From assembly GCA_035406685.1 (NCBI GenBank), contig DAONLM010000033.1, forward strand, positions 1 to 18,240: a DNA stretch of 18,240 nucleotides. Reading direction: 5' to 3'. Shown one piece after another: positions 16,301-18,240 of this stretch (position 1 is its first letter; the number at the start of each line of letters is the position of its first letter). A program made the position numbers and the translations under genes. The notes under the pieces were generated by a model. The model was not told where the DNA came from. It did not search any database and was given only the letters and a program-made list of their open reading frames with translations. Source of the DNA: DAONLM01 sp035406685. Its GTDB lineage: Bacteria; Spirochaetota; GWE2-31-10; MWDO01.

Positions 16301-17856
16301 ACCTGTGCAAAGAGTTGTTTAAAGTAATTAAAAAAGACCTGAGGTTTCTCTGACAAGACTGCCAGAGGAACATCAATACCCATTGAACCTACTGGCTCCT
16401 GCCCATCATGACACATTGATACGACATGCATCTTTATCATCTCTTTTGTCCATCCAAAAACCTGCTGTCCCCTTAACAACTCCTTTTCATCCATCTTCTC
16501 AATATCATAGATAGTTGTTAAACCAGTTAATTCAATCCTGTTTTTCTCAAGCCATCTTCTATAAGGCTTACTTCTTATGATATTGCTTTTTACCTCATTA
16601 TCAAATGATACCTTACCGGTCTCTGTGTTGACTGAAAGCATTTTACCCGGCTGAAGTCTTCCGAGTTGTTTTATATTTTCTGGCTTAATATCAATTACAC
16701 CTATTTCTGATGCAAGAATAATAAATCCATCTTTTGTAATAAGATATCTTGAAGATCTTAAGCCATTTCTATCCAGTGTGCCACAAATAGTTTTCCCATC
16801 AGTAGCAACAATTGCAGCAGGGCCATCCCATGGCTCCATAATTGATGAATAGTATTCATAAAATGCTCTTCTATCTTCACTCATATAATATTTTTTACCA
16901 AAAGCCTCTGGAATCATCATCATAAGTGAATGTTCACAACTTCTTCCACCATGCAAAAGAAGTTCAAAACAGTTGTCAAAACAGGCTGAGTCACTTCCTC
17001 CCGGAATTATTACAGGGAAGATTTTTTCTATCTCATCTCCAAAAACATCTGATTTAATAATTTTTTCTCTGGATTTCATTTTATTTATATTTCCCCTTAA
17101 TGTATTTATCTCCCCATTATGAGCAATGTATCTGAATGGCTGGGCTAACCTCCAGGCTGGAAGAGTATTTGTAGAATATCGTTGATGAAAAAGAGCAAAT
17201 TTTGATTTAATCAAAGGATCTTTTAAATCAATAAAATATTCTGGTATCTGACTCGCGAGTAACATCCCCTTATACACAATTGTATTTATTGAGAATGAAC
17301 ATATATAAAAATCTTCACTATAATCTTTGTAGTTATTTAAAATAGTGTTTTCTATTACCCTTCGTAAAATGTAAAGCCTTGTCTCTGTTAAAGGTTTTTT
17401 ATCTTTTGTTACAAAAATCTGTTTTATTATTGGTTGACTTTTTTTGGCTAACATACCAAGAGTTGCATCATTTGTGGGGACAGACCTAATACTTACAATA
17501 GAAAGCCCCTCCTCTTTAACGCATTTTTCAATAACATTAAGGCACTCTGTTACTGCTTTTTCATTATTTGGGAAAAATACCTGAGCCACACCATAATCAT
17601 CAAAAGAGAAAGATTTTAACTCTATTATATTTTTAATAAAAAATTCATGAGGCTTTTCAAATAAAATACCAGCCCCATCACCTGTATTGGCATCACCACC
17701 AACAGCACCCCTATGAGTTAGATTTAAAACAGCCTCAAGGGACATCTCTATTATTTTATGAGAGGCTTCCCTGTTTAATGAAGCAATAAATCCAACACCA
17801 CATGCATCATGGTCATAATTTCTATCATAAAGAGGTGGTAAAATACATTTTTGCAT
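13324..17856 (-). CDS. gltB: Glutamate synthase large (alpha) subunit
   Basis: A 1510-residue, full-length subunit: with GltD it makes two glutamates from glutamine and 2-oxoglutarate. The class II glutamine amidotransferase domain begins at Cys19 (DHDACGVGF), which becomes the N-terminal nucleophile after an 18-residue propeptide is removed; HQRYSTNTLPAW and HNGEINTLRGN are in the same domain (to about 420). A central domain follows (about 470-780). The FMN-binding synthase domain (about 830-1200) contains GAMSFGSIS, GEGGEDPERF and LISGYDGGTGASP. The 3Fe-4S cysteines are 1121, 1127 and 1132 (GCCMLRKCHLNTC); CTMGIATQ stands where CPVG is usual. The C-terminal GXGXG domain (about 1250-1470) acts as a spacer. 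AAGGAG lies 7 nt before the ATG. Transcription likely comes from the sigma-54 site at 17894-17910. Confidence 0.96.
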   Translation of the reverse strand: MQKCILPPLYDRNYDHDACGVGFIASLNREASHKIIEMSLEAVLNLTHRGAVGGDANTGDGAGILFEKPHEFFIKNIIELKSFSFDDYGVAQVFFPNNEKAVTECLNVIEKCVKEEGLSIVSIRSVPTNDATLGMLAKKSQPIIKQIFVTKDKKPLTETRLYILRRVIENTILNNYKDYSEDFYICSFSINTIVYKGMLLASQIPEYFIDLKDPLIKSKFALFHQRYSTNTLPAWRLAQPFRYIAHNGEINTLRGNINKMKSREKIIKSDVFGDEIEKIFPVIIPGGSDSACFDNCFELLLHGGRSCEHSLMMMIPEAFGKKYYMSEDRRAFYEYYSSIMEPWDGPAAIVATDGKTICGTLDRNGLRSSRYLITKDGFIILASEIGVIDIKPENIKQLGRLQPGKMLSVNTETGKVSFDNEVKSNIIRSKPYRRWLEKNRIELTGLTTIYDIEKMDEKELLRGQQVFGWTKEMIKMHVVSMCHDGQEPVGSMGIDVPLAVLSEKPQVFFNYFKQLFAQVTNLPINPYRENLVMSLMSWLGKKGNILTEEETHCAQLKLPHPILTEEDLQRIIKSNNPYLKTKRISICIDKGADGKKLEKSLEELCNKAEESIKEGNTILILSDKDYDKNRMPIPSLLALSAIHHHLIRKGNREMCGIIVESGEVIETMHFALLLGYGANAICPYLAFKSIVQLKENGDISNDITLEEAIENYINAIKKGLLKTLSKMGISTIRSYQGAQIFEAIGVSEEIINKHFEGTASRIGGIGYDIISIEARERHKKGYPEHKEEPEPLDYGGVFHYRKDGEIHLWNPFTIAKLHEAVKKDSYQIFKEYSKLINEQQKNLYTLRGMFKFKESPIPIDEVEPVENIYKRFATGAMSFGSISKEAHESIAIAMNRIGGFSNTGEGGEDPERFKVLPNGDSKCSAIKQVASGRFGVTANYLANARELQIKIAQGAKPGEGGQLPGAKVDEVIAKTRFSTPGVTLISPPPHHDIYSIEDIAQLIFDLHCVNTEARVSVKLVSEVGVGTVAAGVAKGKSDMVLISGYDGGTGASPLTSIQHAGIPWELGLAETQQTLVANHLRDKIRVQVDGKLMTGRDVVIAAMLGAEEYGFATSVLITLGCCMLRKCHLNTCTMGIATQDIDMRRHFSGKPEYVVNFFKFIAMEIREYLARLGVRSIDELIGRTDLIEIDENSYHWKSKTLDFSKILYYEKNPEVDVRCTKNQDRMLETSLDYTLLLDKVKDAIEKKTKISFEVPIRNIHRAVGTMISGKIAKIYGENGLPEDTIKIKFNGTAGQSFGAFLCKGVTFELEGYANDYLGKGLSGGKIIVYPPKNADIEPGDNIVVGNTLLYGATRGEVYISGAAGERFAVRNSGAKAVIERVGDHGCEYMTGGIVVVLGPTGRNFAAGMSGGIAYVYDPDQLFDTYCNLELVDLVPVVEESDKNTLKEMITKHYEYTKSEKAKHILDRWDISIEKFVKVFPLDYKLALSRIKANEIANSDQIQVTEEVSNG
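13338..13345 (-). promoter_or_regulatory. Ribosome binding site deciding the gltD start
   Basis: AGAGGAGG on the minus strand, 6 nt before ATG 13331-13329, lying inside the last codons of gltB. Confidence 0.8.
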
Positions 17857-17893
17857 TTTTTACTCCTTGGATAAAATATATTTTAATTTATAT

Positions 17894-17910
17894 AGCAAAA
17901 AATGTGCCAA
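17894..17910 (-). promoter_or_regulatory. Sigma-54 (-24/-12) promoter of gltBD
   Basis: On the minus strand the sequence is TTGGCACATTTTTTGCT. The invariant GG (-24) and GC (-12) are exactly 10 nt apart, and the flanks match the TTGGCAC...TTGCT consensus. Transcription would begin near 17883, giving a leader of about 27 nt that includes the AAGGAG site. Sigma-54 promoters need an enhancer-binding activator (NtrC type for nitrogen genes). I could not pick out a clear NtrC site in 17911-18037. Confidence 0.8.
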
Positions 17911-18037
17911 AATAAAATTTATTTTTAAATAATTAAAAAGATAGAGTTATCTTTAAATTAATTTTGTGTAAGAAGAATATAGAATCATACAAATCTAAAT
18001 TTCATTTTGATTTTAGTAAAATTTTAAATAAATAAGC

Positions 18038-18240
18038 CTAATAATATGTCTCGAATCCAACTACCTGATACCAATTATTGTAAATTGCTTTGTAGAAGGG
18101 GGTGGTATTGCCTTCAAAATGCGACAATTCTTTATTCTTTTTCCACCTCTTTATCTTTGTAAGTTTCAGCCATAGCCTCAATGTAACAAGACTGCATTTC
18201 TTCTCAACACCTAAAAGCCCCATTTTATCATACTCTTCCA
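18038..18240 (-). pseudogene. Frameshifted gene fragment, running off the right edge
   Basis: The 3' end of a leftward gene of unknown family. Its coding signal changes frame twice, and each break coincides with a short tandem duplication. On the minus strand the first frame reads EEYDKMGLLGV; removing one GA of GAGA (18202-18205) continues it as EEMQSCYIEAMAETYKDKE. Near 18127-18140 ATTCTTT is repeated twice in tandem; removing one copy joins VEKE to LSHFEGNTTPFYKAIYNNW and on to GFETYY and the TAG stop. Without these edits only a 61-residue frame of poor character remains. This looks like a gene killed by slippage, or sequencing errors. No family is recognised. The stop is 182 bp upstream of gltB. 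Confidence 0.45.

Overview
The window is very AT-rich with short intergenic gaps and strong purine Shine-Dalgarno sites. Gene content suggests a Gram-negative-type, motile bacterium, most likely a spirochaete (inference). It has a CheX-type CheY phosphatase next to a CheY with a short N-terminal extension, an OmpA-like envelope protein, a secreted TPR/coiled-coil protein, a DUF3857/transglutaminase protein and an M48 Ste24-like membrane protease. The species cannot be named from the sequence.

Layout. 1-348: the start of a leftward gene (only its start codon is inside) and a decayed coding remnant. 349-2025 (+): an alpha/beta-hydrolase and an HpcH/HpaI-type aldolase-like protein, converging with only 3 bp to spare on a leftward Ste24-like protease (2029-3273). 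3484-4379 (-): a cheY-cheX operon with a clear sigma-70 promoter. 4499-6568 (-): a large exported DUF3857/transglutaminase-like protein, also with a near-consensus promoter. 6690-7130: a degenerate array of palindromic repeats. 7181-11348: an envelope block, with an OmpA-like protein on the minus strand and, divergently, a translationally coupled trio (TPR/coiled-coil protein, secreted protein with a Thr-rich linker, GNAT acetyltransferase). 11355-11860: a second array of the same repeat family. 11883-17856 (-): gltB-gltD, the two subunits of NADPH-type glutamate synthase, overlapping by 8 bp and preceded by a textbook sigma-54 (-24/-12) promoter. 17857-18240: the gltB regulatory region and a broken gene at the right edge.

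How the genes work together. GltBD turns glutamine plus 2-oxoglutarate into two glutamates, and its sigma-54 promoter ties this to nitrogen or a related enhancer-driven control. CheY/CheX set the level of the motor-switching phospho-signal. The OmpA/TPR/Thr-linker proteins look like periplasmic or outer-membrane components.

The least explained feature is the repeat family. The 20-bp palindrome ACTACGACATATGTCGTAGT and its variants recur about every 60-70 bp. Each period also carries a second conserved block (about AATATAACGACTATTTTTTA), and some carry a GGGGATATCTG-type motif about 20 bp after the palindrome. Two arrays flank the 4-kb envelope block, and a lone variant lies at 3335-3353. The second array sits between two convergent 3' ends, so it is unlikely to be a simple promoter operator.
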